Shown here: piece after piece, positions 36,437 through 45,036 of the stretch
Layout of the letters: every line of letters starts with the position of its first letter
Position numbering within the stretch: the stretch's first letter is position 1
Source of the DNA: Citrobacter rodentium NBRC 105723 = DSM 16636
GTDB lineage: Bacteria; Pseudomonadota; Gammaproteobacteria; Enterobacterales; Enterobacteriaceae
Direction: 5' to 3'
Assembly: GCF_021278985.1 (NCBI RefSeq)
Contig: NZ_CP082833.1
Span: 5,208,001 to 5,272,000, forward strand
DNA: 64,000 nucleotides
The notes under the pieces: model-generated
Seen by the model: the letters and a program-made list of their open reading frames with translations, nothing else
Told to the model about the DNA's origin: nothing
The model's database searches: none
Program-made: the position numbers and the translations under genes

Positions 36437-37153
36437 TTAATCTGGATATAAACAATCACGAATTTTCTGCGTGATTTTTTTATTCATTTGGCAAATTCTG
36501 GCTTCAGTCAGCCCTAAAACCAACGCGATCTCTTTTAAATTCATATCGTGTTGGTAATACATTGAGAGCACCAGCCCCTCTTTTTCACTCAGCTGTCCGA
36601 GGGCGTAGCTGAGCATCTCCTGGTTCACGAACTGCTCTTCGAGCCCCCTGCCCTCCGGCAGCGCGCCATGCCCTTCGCCGCTCAGCAGCTCATCAAGGCT
36701 GGCCAGCGTTTCCGCCCCCTCCAGCTGCTGAAACTCCAGATAATCCTCCGGCGTCAGGCCGGTCTGCGACAGCTCTTGCCACTCCGGCTCCCGCCCGAGC
36801 TGCTTGCGCATATCGCGAATCAGGTCTTTGATTTGATGATATTTTTGACGCAGCAGACGAGGCCGCCAGTCAAGACTGCGCAGCTCATCGAGGATCGCCC
36901 CGCGGATGCGGTGAATGGCATAGCCCGCAAAACCTTCATCCGGCATGCCATAACGCCGAATGGCGTTGAGTAATCCCAGCAACGCCGTTTGTTCCATATC
37001 CTGCCGGTCAATCACGCAGGTGCACTGCGGCGCAAGCTGCCGCACCACTTTTCTCACCAGCGGCAGGTAAGCCTGTAAATAATGACTTTCCTGCTGCGGC
37101 GTCAGCACGGGAGTCGCGCTGAATTCCTCTGACTCGTAAGCGTCCTGTAACAT
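36437..37153 (-). CDS. lafS: Lateral flagellar sigma factor LafS (sigma-28/FliA type)
   Basis: A 238-residue sigma-70-family factor of the FliA group. Region 2 reads DMEQTALLGLLNAIRRYG and GYAIHRIRGAILDELRSLDW, the linker RPRLLRQKYHQIKDLI, and region 4.2 MNLKEIALVLGLTEARICQM. It should direct late lateral flagellar genes (flagellin lafA and others) and be held back by the anti-sigma factor LfgM encoded at 54955. It lies between lafF and lafT in the standard laf order. Confidence 0.92.
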   Translation of the reverse strand: MLQDAYESEEFSATPVLTPQQESHYLQAYLPLVRKVVRQLAPQCTCVIDRQDMEQTALLGLLNAIRRYGMPDEGFAGYAIHRIRGAILDELRSLDWRPRLLRQKYHQIKDLIRDMRKQLGREPEWQELSQTGLTPEDYLEFQQLEGAETLASLDELLSGEGHGALPEGRGLEEQFVNQEMLSYALGQLSEKEGLVLSMYYQHDMNLKEIALVLGLTEARICQMNKKITQKIRDCLYPD

Positions 37154-37173
37154 GTTATTCCCTGGACTGTCGC

Positions 37174-37638
37174 TTATTGAAACACGACCTTTTTCACCAA
37201 AATATCCTTATAAGGCGCGGCGATTTTGCGATCCTTTAATTCTTTTTGCAGCGCCTCGGCGATCAGTTTTCTTATTTCAGAAATTTTCAGCGCGCGAATT
37301 TCTTCATATTTCATTTCGGAAAGCCGTTCCACCGCAATACTCTGGTAGAGCGGCTCCTGCTGCTTAATCTGCTCCGACTCTTTTTCACTGGCGACCACCA
37401 TGACTAACTCCGCCGACATATAGTGATCGGCGCCGTCATTGTCATGCAGGGTGACGATCGTTTCCTGCAAAGAAACAAAGATACTCTTGCTCTCATCCAT
37501 TTTTTCTACCGCCTCAGCGTGCGCTGCGGTGGCTGTCTTTCCATTTCCCGCGAAGTGATAGACCCCCCATCCGGCCCCGCCGCCTACTACCAGGGCCATG
37601 ATGGAACTGATCACACTCGCCATAACAATTCTTTTCAT
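37174..37638 (-). CDS. lafF: Lateral flagellar basal body protein LafF (FliL-like)
   Basis: A 154-residue single-pass inner-membrane protein: an N-terminal helix (VISSIMALVVGGGAGWGVYH) and a periplasmic FliL domain (ESKSIFVSLQETIVTLHD, then the LRKIAEALQKELKD-type end with DILVKKVVFQ). FliL proteins stabilise the stator around the motor. The start at 37638 follows lafE after 7 bases. Confidence 0.85.
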   Translation of the reverse strand: MKRIVMASVISSIMALVVGGGAGWGVYHFAGNGKTATAAHAEAVEKMDESKSIFVSLQETIVTLHDNDGADHYMSAELVMVVASEKESEQIKQQEPLYQSIAVERLSEMKYEEIRALKISEIRKLIAEALQKELKDRKIAAPYKDILVKKVVFQ

Positions 37639-37645
37639 CTTATGC

Positions 37646-38797
37646 TTACACTTTGATCAGGACGGATTCGTTCTGTTGAAATTGAGGTTCATCGCTCAGC
37701 GATAAGGCAGACAGCACCTCTTCCTGTTGATGACCCGGTTGCTGTTGCTGCTGTGACTGCCCTTCAGAGGAGACCTGAACGTTCACCTCCATAAAATTCT
37801 GCGCCGTCAGGTGCTGGCGTAGATCGTTGCTGAACTGTTGCAGTGACCGACAAACGTCGCTCTGGCTGGCGCCGATATGCACCATCAGCTTGCCGGCATC
37901 CAGCTGCACGGCGATCTCCAGCTTGCCGAGCGACGGCGGATCGAGACGAATCGTCGAGATTTGCTGCTGCTGGCCAATCTGAAACTGAATCCGGTCTTTA
38001 AGCAGCGCCGTCAGCTTTTCACCCAGCTCATCGCCGGAGATCGCCGTCGGCAGCGAAACGTGCGCGACCGTGATGCTGTGGCTGACCGTCGCGTTGAGCG
38101 GCTGAGGGTTCTGTACCGCCACGTTGAGCAGATTCTGCGCCGCTGGCGCATGCAGCGTAACGTCGTCATTTTTTTTCATCGCCAGCGGGCGCGGCGCGAC
38201 AGAACCATCCGTCTGTTTAGCCCGCGCGGCGAACTGCTGCGACGTTGAGGGCTGGCCGGGCGCGATGGCGCGTAAATTCTGCGCGGAGAAGGTGGCGAGC
38301 GCCGCCTGCTGTTCCGGGGTCGCTCCGGCCTGCGGCGTCTGCTGGCTCAGGGTTGCCAGCACTTCTTGCAGCGTCGGCAATAAGGAGGCCAGATCGCGCG
38401 GGTTTTGCTGCCCGTCGCTGCCCTTTTGCGTCAGCGCGTCGGCCAGCTGGCGCAGACCCGCTGTCGCGACGCCGGCCTGCGTCTGCCCGGCGGCCAGCAT
38501 TTTCACTATTTCGCCGCCCGGCAGCGGCATCTGTTCCGCGGGCTGCGTCGGCGGGGTAAGCAACAGCGCCATCAGCACCTGCATCGCAGCAGGATCGTTG
38601 ACCTGTTCGCGTTCGCCGTTGTGCGCCCGTTGCTGATTGATTTTTGCGCCGCGCAGCCGTTCAGCCGCCTCGCCCGTTGCCGTCGGCGACAGTGAAAACG
38701 TCCCTGCGCGTTGCGCCCCATTCGGCGCTGGCGTCGCGCCCTTTTCTGGTACGGTATCCGCTAATGCGCCGGACGCGGCCAGTAATACAGGGTTCAT
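37646..38797 (-). CDS. lafE: Lateral flagellar hook-length control protein LafE (FliK-like)
   Basis: A 383-residue exported ruler protein, Gln/Ala/Pro-rich over its first 260 residues as is usual for FliK, with the conserved C-terminal switch domain ISTIRLDPPSLGKLEIAVQL, LMVHIGASQSDVCRSL and NDLRQHLTAQNFMEVNVQV. It sets hook length and switches the export gate to late substrates. It overlaps the lafD end by four bases (ATGA). Confidence 0.85.
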   Translation of the reverse strand: MNPVLLAASGALADTVPEKGATPAPNGAQRAGTFSLSPTATGEAAERLRGAKINQQRAHNGEREQVNDPAAMQVLMALLLTPPTQPAEQMPLPGGEIVKMLAAGQTQAGVATAGLRQLADALTQKGSDGQQNPRDLASLLPTLQEVLATLSQQTPQAGATPEQQAALATFSAQNLRAIAPGQPSTSQQFAARAKQTDGSVAPRPLAMKKNDDVTLHAPAAQNLLNVAVQNPQPLNATVSHSITVAHVSLPTAISGDELGEKLTALLKDRIQFQIGQQQQISTIRLDPPSLGKLEIAVQLDAGKLMVHIGASQSDVCRSLQQFSNDLRQHLTAQNFMEVNVQVSSEGQSQQQQQPGHQQEEVLSALSLSDEPQFQQNESVLIKV

Positions 38798-39111
38798 GCC
38801 TTCTCCGAAATTAAAGTCATCATTGAGTACGCCAGCACACCTTCCTGCAGCTGCTGATGTTTATCCATTCGCGCTTTCAGCAGCGCCGCGCGCTCGCTGC
38901 GCCGCTCAATCAGGTCGGCGAACGCGGCGCGCAGCCGCTCTTTCACCGCGCGCAGCTCCGTCTCTGAACTCTCCTGCGCCTGATATTGCGCAAACTGACG
39001 CATCAGCTGCTGGCGCAGCGCGGGCAGCCGCCGCCAGCGCTGTTTGTCGAGGGCTTCATTCATCGCATCGATTAGCGCAAAGAGCTGCCGCTGTTGGCTT
39101 TCTCTGTCCAT
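38794..39111 (-). CDS. lafD: Lateral flagellar chaperone LafD (FliT-like)
   Basis: A 105-residue helical protein, start MDRESQQRQLFALIDAMNEA, rich in Arg, Gln and Ala with heptad spacing. Size and place between lafC (FliS) and lafE match FliT, the chaperone for the filament cap LafB. The start at 39111 is chosen because it lies 4 bases after the lafC stop; a longer frame from 39153 would overlap lafC. The sequence itself is weakly conserved, so the call leans on position. Confidence 0.7.
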   Translation of the reverse strand: MDRESQQRQLFALIDAMNEALDKQRWRRLPALRQQLMRQFAQYQAQESSETELRAVKERLRAAFADLIERRSERAALLKARMDKHQQLQEGVLAYSMMTLISEKA

Positions 39112-39115
39112 CGTC

Positions 39116-39508
39116 TTAACCCAGCTTTTCAGACAGGCCGTCCCAGCCTTCACGCAGGTTGCTCAGAATGAGGATCACTTCGTCGATCTTCTCCAGCGAC
39201 AGCTCGCCGCTGGCTTCATACAGGCGAAAGACGCAGTGGTCATACAGCCGCGACAGATTCACCACCAGCTCGCCGCCGGTCTCAAACTCCAGCGAGCTGG
39301 TCAGGGCATTGAGAATGTCGATACATTTATTGATGCTCTGCGCTTTTTTCTCGAAGCGTTTGTTTTCGATATGGCTTTTGGCGCGTTCAAGCTCATCCAT
39401 CAGGCCGGAAAAAAGCACCAGCACCAGCTCCAGGGGCGAAGCCGCCGCCGTGCGGGCGGCGAGATCGATCTCTTTGTATTGCGAATAACCGTCCTGTGTG
39501 TCGTACAT
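39116..39508 (-). CDS. lafC: Lateral flagellin chaperone LafC (FliS-like)
   Basis: A 130-residue FliS-family protein; MYDTQDGYSQYKEIDLAART and ASPLELVLVLFSGLMDELER are typical of FliS (Y...A..ASP..L...L..G). It binds the flagellin C-terminus in the cytosol to prevent early polymerisation. It follows lafB after 33 bases. Confidence 0.9.
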   Translation of the reverse strand: MYDTQDGYSQYKEIDLAARTAAASPLELVLVLFSGLMDELERAKSHIENKRFEKKAQSINKCIDILNALTSSLEFETGGELVVNLSRLYDHCVFRLYEASGELSLEKIDEVILILSNLREGWDGLSEKLG

Positions 39509-39541
39509 CTTTACCGTCTATCCTTCTGTTAGTTCTGCGGC

Positions 39542-40861
39542 TTACATAAACGCAGCCATGCTGGTTTGCATGGTGTACACCTCAATTAAGGTATTGGTGT
39601 ACTCCTCCACATAGCGCTCATAGTTGTTGTTGTAGGTCTCGGTCAGCCGATCGGCTTCGCTCTGGATTTTGTCCTGCTGATCGTCGATGTTCTGCTGACG
39701 CAGGGTGAGAATGCCGTTGCTGGAGTCGAGATAGCTCTCCATCAGCTCATCCATTTGCGCGACCATGCTGTCATCGCCGACGAAAATCGCAGTAAGCCCC
39801 TCCGGGTTCTCCTCCATCGCTTCGTTAAAGGCGTCGGAGTCGATCTGCAGGTGGCCGTGAGCATCAAGGGTAATGCCGTAATCCACAATCGATACGCCGC
39901 CATAGCTGGCGTGCGCGAGATCGTCTAACTGGCTGGTCAGCGATTTCAGCCCGGAGTCGCCGGCGAAGATGCCCGCGCTGGTGCTGTCGCTGCCGCTGGA
40001 GGTCAGGGAGTCGACGGTATCCACCAGCGTGTTGTAGGCGTCAACGAAAGTCTGCACTTTCGCCTGCGTGCCGCTGGAGTCCTCCGCCACCGTGAAGGTG
40101 GTGAGATCATCATTTTCGCCGGTGACTTCGCTAAAGGTCATCGATACGCCGGGGATCACATCATTAAAGGTGTTGGTACTGTTCGTGATCGCCGGGCCCG
40201 TTGCGCTGCCGAGATGGATAATGGCGTCCTGCGCGGCGGTCATTTCAGTCAGCGTCGGCGCGGTGGCGCTGGTGTCGCCAGAGGCGTCATGACCGCTAAT
40301 GGAAACGGAAAAAGCGCTCTGCGCGCCGGTGGTCTCTGAGGTCAGCATGATGGTGGTGGCGCCGTCAGTTTTCACCAGCGCCGCTGACACGCCCGGATTG
40401 TCGTCGGAGTGATTAATGGCGCTGACCAGTTCGCTGGCGTCAATATAGCCATCGCCGTCGCCGTTCTGGTCGGCGGCCGCAAGATCGATATCCATCGTGC
40501 TGTCGCCCATCGTCAGCTCGAAGGTGCCGGTGGCGGAAAAGGTGTCGTCACTCAGGTCAAAAGTGGACTGCTGCGCCTGCGCCAGTTGTTCAACATAAAA
40601 GGAGTAGGTGCCCGCCTGAGCCTGCGAGTTGGCGGTGATGGTGGCGGAGTCATTATTTGCGGTCGCGGAAAAGGTGACCGGACCATCGGTATCGCTGTTC
40701 AGCGCATCAATAGCCGTCTGAAAGTCGTTCAGCGCCGAGCTTAGCGTATCCAGACCGTTGCTTTCCGCGTCCAGCTCCGACTGCTGCTTCTGCAGGTTCG
40801 CCGCCTGGGTGGCGACATCGGCATAGGCAATCTCTTGCGCGATTGTTCTTGGATTAATCAT
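39542..40861 (-). CDS. lafB: Lateral filament cap LafB (FliD-like)
   Basis: A 439-residue secreted cap protein. Start MINPRTIAQEIAYADVATQA at 40861 (the open frame continues 12 codons upstream without a family match). FliD features: an N-terminal helical domain, Ser/Thr-rich middle (residues about 80-240), and the C-terminal block GIFAGDSGLKSLTSQLDDLA with SYGGVSIVDYGITLDAHGHL and a final coiled coil. No cysteine in the mature region. It helps add LafA subunits at the filament tip. Confidence 0.9.
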   Translation of the reverse strand: MINPRTIAQEIAYADVATQAANLQKQQSELDAESNGLDTLSSALNDFQTAIDALNSDTDGPVTFSATANNDSATITANSQAQAGTYSFYVEQLAQAQQSTFDLSDDTFSATGTFELTMGDSTMDIDLAAADQNGDGDGYIDASELVSAINHSDDNPGVSAALVKTDGATTIMLTSETTGAQSAFSVSISGHDASGDTSATAPTLTEMTAAQDAIIHLGSATGPAITNSTNTFNDVIPGVSMTFSEVTGENDDLTTFTVAEDSSGTQAKVQTFVDAYNTLVDTVDSLTSSGSDSTSAGIFAGDSGLKSLTSQLDDLAHASYGGVSIVDYGITLDAHGHLQIDSDAFNEAMEENPEGLTAIFVGDDSMVAQMDELMESYLDSSNGILTLRQQNIDDQQDKIQSEADRLTETYNNNYERYVEEYTNTLIEVYTMQTSMAAFM

Positions 40862-41008
40862 AAATGACTCCGTGCATCGTTGGCAGATAAAAAGCAATAA
40901 CCATGCCAGTTAAGTTAATATCTAAATAATCAATAATTTAGATAAAAAGAGGAAAAGTGTTTTCCGCAGAGGGGAAAGGTTTTCCTGAAAAGGCCCTGCC
41001 GCAGAAAG

Positions 41009-41036
41009 CACAACACCGCCAGCTGGCGGTGTTGTG
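41009..41036. terminator. Perfect 28-bp palindrome after lafA
   Basis: CACAACACCGCC-AGCT-GGCGGTGTTGTG, 30 bases beyond the lafA stop. It can form a 12-bp stem and lies where the flagellin transcript should end; the T-tract on the minus strand is short (CTTTC). A second AT-rich inverted repeat lies at about 40919-40946 (ATCTAAAT/ATTTAGAT), ahead of lafB. Confidence 0.6.
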
Positions 41037-41065
41037 TAGCGCGAGTTTTCACCGCTAAGCAGACA

Positions 41066-41971
41066 TTACTGCAGCAGGCTGGAAACCATGCTGGACATGC
41101 TGTTGGACTGCTTGAGCATGGTGATACCGGTCTGCATCAGCACCTGCTGTTTGGTCATGTTGGACGCTTCCGTCGCGTAGTCGGTATCCATGATGTTACC
41201 GATCGCCACTTCCGTGTTGTCCTGCATGCTGGTCAGGTTGTTAGCCGTGTCGTTCAGACGGTTGATCGATGCGCCCAGCTTGGACTGGATCTTGGAAACG
41301 TCGTCCATCGCGGTGGAGATGGTGGAGATCATCGAGTTCGCAGAACCAGAAGCGGTCAACTCGGTGCCGCCGGAAATGGTGGTGCCGCCCGCCTGATCGG
41401 CAACAAAGGAAGCGCTCACTGCTGACAGGTCATCAACCAGCGTACCCAGTTGGCTGGAGATATCTACGGTCATGGTGTCAGAAGATTCCGCGCCCACCTG
41501 GAAGGTCACCGCGCTCTGGAACAGACCCGCTTCACCGGTATTGCTGGTGCCGGAAACGCCGAACAGGTTGGTGCCGCCGTAGGTGGTGTTCTGCAGCATA
41601 TCGGACATCTGCTGGCCCAGTTCGTCGAACTCATCCTGCATTGCCTGCAGGTCGTCGTCGTTATAGGTGCCGTTCGCTGCCTGAGTCGCCAGGTCCTTCA
41701 TACGACCGAGAACGTCAGACATTTCATCAAACATGCTGTCAGCGGTCTGCAGCATTGCGGTCGCATCGTTGATGTTGCTCAGCGCAACGCCCATGCCGCT
41801 GGACTGCGCGGTCAGACGGTTAGCGATCTGTTTGCCCGCGGCGTCATCTGCGGAAGAGTTAATACGGTTACCGGTCGCCAGACGTTCCATAGAAGTAGAC
41901 AGGGAAGAGTTGCTTTTGTTGATGGCATTAACCGCTGCCATTGAAGCGTTGTTGGTATTAATTGATAACAT
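41066..41971 (-). CDS. lafA: Lateral flagellin LafA
   Basis: A 301-residue flagellin. The conserved N-terminal D0/D1 region (MLSINTNNASMAAVNAINKS, SMERLATGNRINSSADDAAG) and C-terminal region (LTSMQDNTEVAIGNIMDTDY, QQVLMQTGITMLKQSNSM, VSSLLQ) enclose a short central domain, typical of lateral flagellins and smaller than most polar enteric flagellins. No cysteine. CAAGGAG gives a strong ribosome site. Likely transcribed by LafS from a promoter in the 570-base gap to lafZ, exported with LafC and capped by LafB. Central residues include many Ser/Thr that could carry glycan. Confidence 0.95.
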   Translation of the reverse strand: MLSINTNNASMAAVNAINKSNSSLSTSMERLATGNRINSSADDAAGKQIANRLTAQSSGMGVALSNINDATAMLQTADSMFDEMSDVLGRMKDLATQAANGTYNDDDLQAMQDEFDELGQQMSDMLQNTTYGGTNLFGVSGTSNTGEAGLFQSAVTFQVGAESSDTMTVDISSQLGTLVDDLSAVSASFVADQAGGTTISGGTELTASGSANSMISTISTAMDDVSKIQSKLGASINRLNDTANNLTSMQDNTEVAIGNIMDTDYATEASNMTKQQVLMQTGITMLKQSNSMSSMVSSLLQ

Positions 41972-42017
41972 GATACAGCTCCTTGGGAATAATCATTGTC
42001 AGCTTCGATACCCTGTA

Positions 42018-42045
42018 AAAACGACCTCCCCTGCGGAAAACTTAA
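42018..42045 (-). promoter_or_regulatory. Candidate sigma-28 type promoter of lafA
   Basis: On the minus strand TTAAGTTT (42045-42038) matches the -35 TAAAGTTT in 7 of 8 positions; 12 bases on, GTCGTTTT (42025-42018) is a weak match to GCCGATAA. It would give a leader of about 35 bases. The rest of 41972-42541 shows no gene and is presumably control DNA for lafA and lafZ. Confidence 0.4.
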
Positions 42046-42541
42046 AGTCGGCGCAAAAAAAATTTTCCCCGTTGGCCACCGCTCTAATAGCTAAAGAGAA
42101 ACGCGCCAATGCCACAAACGGCCTTGATTTCATGTTCCCCATTGATTTAAAAGGATTTTAATATTGAGCAAAATCTCTTCTTCGCCGCCTGAAGCGCACA
42201 ATTAAGAATTAATAAAAAGATTATTCGCAATATCTGTCGCATGGCTACTGGCATTGGTCGGCAGAATTTAATTGGCTGAAAACATTAAGGATATCCTTAA
42301 GCAAGGCCAAAATAATACAATGCATAGATGCGAAAATTTACATTCCGTTGCAAATGGCGCGCACTTTTGTATTGTTAGTCCCGGATTGTTTAGATACATT
42401 TTCAATCCATTTTGGGATAGTCCAAAAAACACTCAATAAAAATAATGCGGTTCCCGGACGGCAGAACAGCACGAAAAGACACGTCAGCTGGTTTCACTAT
42501 TTTTATGCACTGATTTTTAGCGGTGTGATATCAAGGATATT

Positions 42542-43519
42542 ATGAATATTGCACAGGTAGACAAAACTATGAGTATTGTAGTCAACAACTGGCGAATGGA
42601 CTCTTCGCTGAATGCGTTAATTCATTGTGAAACAGGTGAGACTCGTCGCCTGGGCGAATACCATTTTATTCTGTTAGAAACATTAGCTAAAAATGCCGAC
42701 AGCGTTCTATCCCGCTCTTATTTGATGGCGGAGGTGTGGAAGAATCGCATTGTCGGTGGAAATAGCCTGCCGACCGCAATCCACGCCCTGCGCGTTGCCA
42801 TTGATGACGACGGCAAACAGCAGGAGATTATTAAGACCATCCCTAAAAAGGGATATCTTTTTAATAAGGATTACTTGACGATTGAATATTCCAGCGAAGC
42901 GGCTGAACACGTCGTTCTGAGTGAAAACAAGAATAAGGAAAACCTCACCACGACAGATTTCACGGCGGCAGAAGCAACGGCGCCGTGGCCCCTGACGGCG
43001 GATGAAGCGGCCGATCAACAGCTCCCCTCTACGGCAGTCGTACCGCCGCCAGCGGAACCTTCCCGGCGGCGCAATACGCTGTTCATCGGCGCAGGCATTG
43101 CTGTTATTGCCCTGTTTTTATTAAGTCTAATTTATTATTTTCAGGCGCCGACGACGCCCGTCTCACCCGACTCTCCACGGCTGGTAAAAGAGACATTCGA
43201 TCACGCCGACAATATGGAGATCTACCATCTTTACACCTCCACGACGAATAAAAAATCGACCTCGCTGCTCGCTCAGCATATCAGTCCGGCGATAGCGCGC
43301 ATTAATGAACTGCTGAAAGCACGCAATGCTAAATTAACCCTCTACTATAAGTTTGCACTCAACAAGTTTACTCTCGATATGGTGCTCGATAACCAGTGCG
43401 ACAGCAAATGGCAGTTAGCGCTGAATTTTGAGAACTGGCAGAATAAAGATAATGAAACGAATACTGTTATGTATCAGGAAGTGGAGAAAATGTTAAATGA
43501 AATGCCTGAATGCAATTAA
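42542..43519 (+). CDS. lafZ: ToxR/CadC-like transmembrane regulator LafZ
   Basis: A 325-residue membrane-bound transcription factor. Residues about 12-110 form an OmpR-type winged helix (RRLGEYHFILLETLAKNADS, YLMAEVWKNRIVGGNSLPTA, IIKTIPKKGYLF); a Pro-rich linker leads to one membrane helix at about 178-200 (TLFIGAGIAVIALFLLSLIY) and a periplasmic domain of 125 residues. Direct control of DNA by a membrane sensor, ToxR-style. It is read away from lafA, and overlaps the next gene by 23 bases. The name follows the E. coli 042 Flag-2 cluster as I remember it. Confidence 0.8.
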   Translation: MNIAQVDKTMSIVVNNWRMDSSLNALIHCETGETRRLGEYHFILLETLAKNADSVLSRSYLMAEVWKNRIVGGNSLPTAIHALRVAIDDDGKQQEIIKTIPKKGYLFNKDYLTIEYSSEAAEHVVLSENKNKENLTTTDFTAAEATAPWPLTADEAADQQLPSTAVVPPPAEPSRRRNTLFIGAGIAVIALFLLSLIYYFQAPTTPVSPDSPRLVKETFDHADNMEIYHLYTSTTNKKSTSLLAQHISPAIARINELLKARNAKLTLYYKFALNKFTLDMVLDNQCDSKWQLALNFENWQNKDNETNTVMYQEVEKMLNEMPECN

Positions 43520-43970
43520 ACCTTTATTCCCTGTCCTGTTGCTTAGTGCGTTGCCAGTATCGTTCTGCGCGATGGCGAATATAGAAAACACGGTAATTGC
43601 CAATTACGATCTGGCGACGGGAAAGAGTTCGCATTACGATTTACTGATCAGTCAGAACGGCGCTGAAAGCACAGTAACGGTATTACCTTTTGGGATGAGC
43701 GATAATTCGCCGTCGATTTTTAAAGTCTCCACCTGCATTAATCGCTTTGCCGGTACGACAAAACAGGGAGAGTTTCGCTTCAGCGCCGCAGAAACGAATA
43801 AAAACGACGTGCGGTTATCGAATATCGGCTATTTTGTAAATGAGCATAATCTGCGTACGTGGTGGATCCGTTTAAACGATAAGCAGAACCTGATGTTTAA
43901 TGAGGACGTCGGCGGGATGATGATCGCCAACGCGGGTCTGTTTAACAATCAGCTCTGCCCGCTTGATTAA
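43497..43970 (+). CDS. Small periplasmic protein, likely partner of LafZ
   Basis: A 157-residue secreted protein with signal peptide MKCLNAIKPLFPVLLLSALP, cleavage near SFCAMANIE, and a beta-rich mature domain; two cysteines, in VSTCINRF and NQLCPLD, could form a disulphide. No family recognised. It overlaps lafZ by 23 bases and so is coupled to it; the arrangement mirrors ToxR-ToxS and related sensor pairs where a small periplasmic protein steadies the sensor domain. Its stop overlaps the end of the converging lafW by 4 bases. Confidence 0.6.
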   Translation: MKCLNAIKPLFPVLLLSALPVSFCAMANIENTVIANYDLATGKSSHYDLLISQNGAESTVTVLPFGMSDNSPSIFKVSTCINRFAGTTKQGEFRFSAAETNKNDVRLSNIGYFVNEHNLRTWWIRLNDKQNLMFNEDVGGMMIANAGLFNNQLCPLD

Positions 43971-44968
43971 CGTAATAAATTACGTACGGTCTGGCTTGAA
44001 AGCCGGGCCTGTCCGTTCACCGCCTGCGCCAGAATCTGATAGTTGTGGCTGGCATTATCCAGCACGCCCCCCAGCGTCGTGGAAGCCTGTACCGCGCTTT
44101 CCGCCTGCGGAAAACGGGCCATTTTATCGATCAGCTGACGGGCTTTTTCCTGTTGCACCGCCATCTGCGCACGCTGCTCGCCAATAGTATCAAGCGCCTG
44201 CTGAACGGCATCGCCGCTGCGGGAACCGCCCTGACGCACGCTTTGCAGCAGATCGTCGGCCAGCGACGGCTCGGCAAAGGCGTTTAACGGCGTAAAGGAA
44301 GACGGCGTTTCCCCCTCCTGATGCACGCTCAGCGTCTGCGCGATCTGCGGCCACTTCGCCTCAGCGGTGGAGAAAGCGACCGAACCGTGGCGTTCATGCA
44401 GCTGAATGCCGACGCGGCGCAGAGCGTTATTCATCATTACCCGGTACTGACCGCCGTCGTTCTCTTCCCCCACCGCCACCGCCGCGAGCTGCGTCTGACG
44501 ACCGTCGGAAATGCGGAACATCTTCCCTCCCGGCGCTCGCTCCTGCACCATCTGCACCAGTTCCGGCGCATGAAAGACGACCCGCGCTTCACCCTGCAAC
44601 ACCGGTTTAAGCTGGCGATCGACCGCGCCGCCCGCCAACGTGACGCGCTGCTCCAGCAGCCGGGCAATCTCCGTTCCCTTTTGCTGCGGCCCCTGACCAC
44701 CGCGTCGCGTGGTGTGGCGATAGTCCAGCAGCTGTTGCTCCAGCTGTCCAAGATAGTGGTCGGCCTGCTGGAGCGTGGTGATTTGATCGTTGAGCTGGAC
44801 GCTGTAGCGCTGGGGCCGCGTGGCGATCAGCGGCGAGGCCGGGTAATCGCTGGCGACGACGGACGGCTTCTGGCGGACAGGCGTATTCTGCGCGACGGCA
44901 TGTTGTCCGACCGGGGAGCTAAGGGCTCCGCCAGCGGAGAGGGACGATGTGTTTAAACCAACCTGCAT
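43967..44968 (-). CDS. lafW: LafW, putative hook- or filament-associated lateral flagellar protein
   Basis: A 333-residue protein encoded at the end of the lfgB-L operon direction, 68 bases after lfgL. No transmembrane segment or signal peptide, Gln/Ala-rich helical ends and a beta-like middle, as in exported flagellar proteins. Ends GQARLSSQTVRNLLR. The name and hook-associated label come from the Flag-2 cluster of E. coli 042 as remembered; the sequence alone would only allow a flagellar-locus protein of unknown role. Confidence 0.6.
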   Translation of the reverse strand: MQVGLNTSSLSAGGALSSPVGQHAVAQNTPVRQKPSVVASDYPASPLIATRPQRYSVQLNDQITTLQQADHYLGQLEQQLLDYRHTTRRGGQGPQQKGTEIARLLEQRVTLAGGAVDRQLKPVLQGEARVVFHAPELVQMVQERAPGGKMFRISDGRQTQLAAVAVGEENDGGQYRVMMNNALRRVGIQLHERHGSVAFSTAEAKWPQIAQTLSVHQEGETPSSFTPLNAFAEPSLADDLLQSVRQGGSRSGDAVQQALDTIGEQRAQMAVQQEKARQLIDKMARFPQAESAVQASTTLGGVLDNASHNYQILAQAVNGQARLSSQTVRNLLR

Positions 44969-44995
44969 AGTATTCCTGGTTATTGCTTACGCGTC

Positions 44996-45025
44996 GGCGC
45001 AGCCGTCAGACCGGACGGCTGCGCC
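44996..45025. repeat. Strong GC-rich stem-loop between lfgL and lafW
   Basis: 12-bp perfect stem GGCGCAGCCGTC/GACGGCTGCGCC with a 6-base loop. No T-tract; it probably stabilises or attenuates the long lfg transcript ahead of lafW. Confidence 0.6.
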
Positions 45026-45036
45026 GCGTTAAAGGG

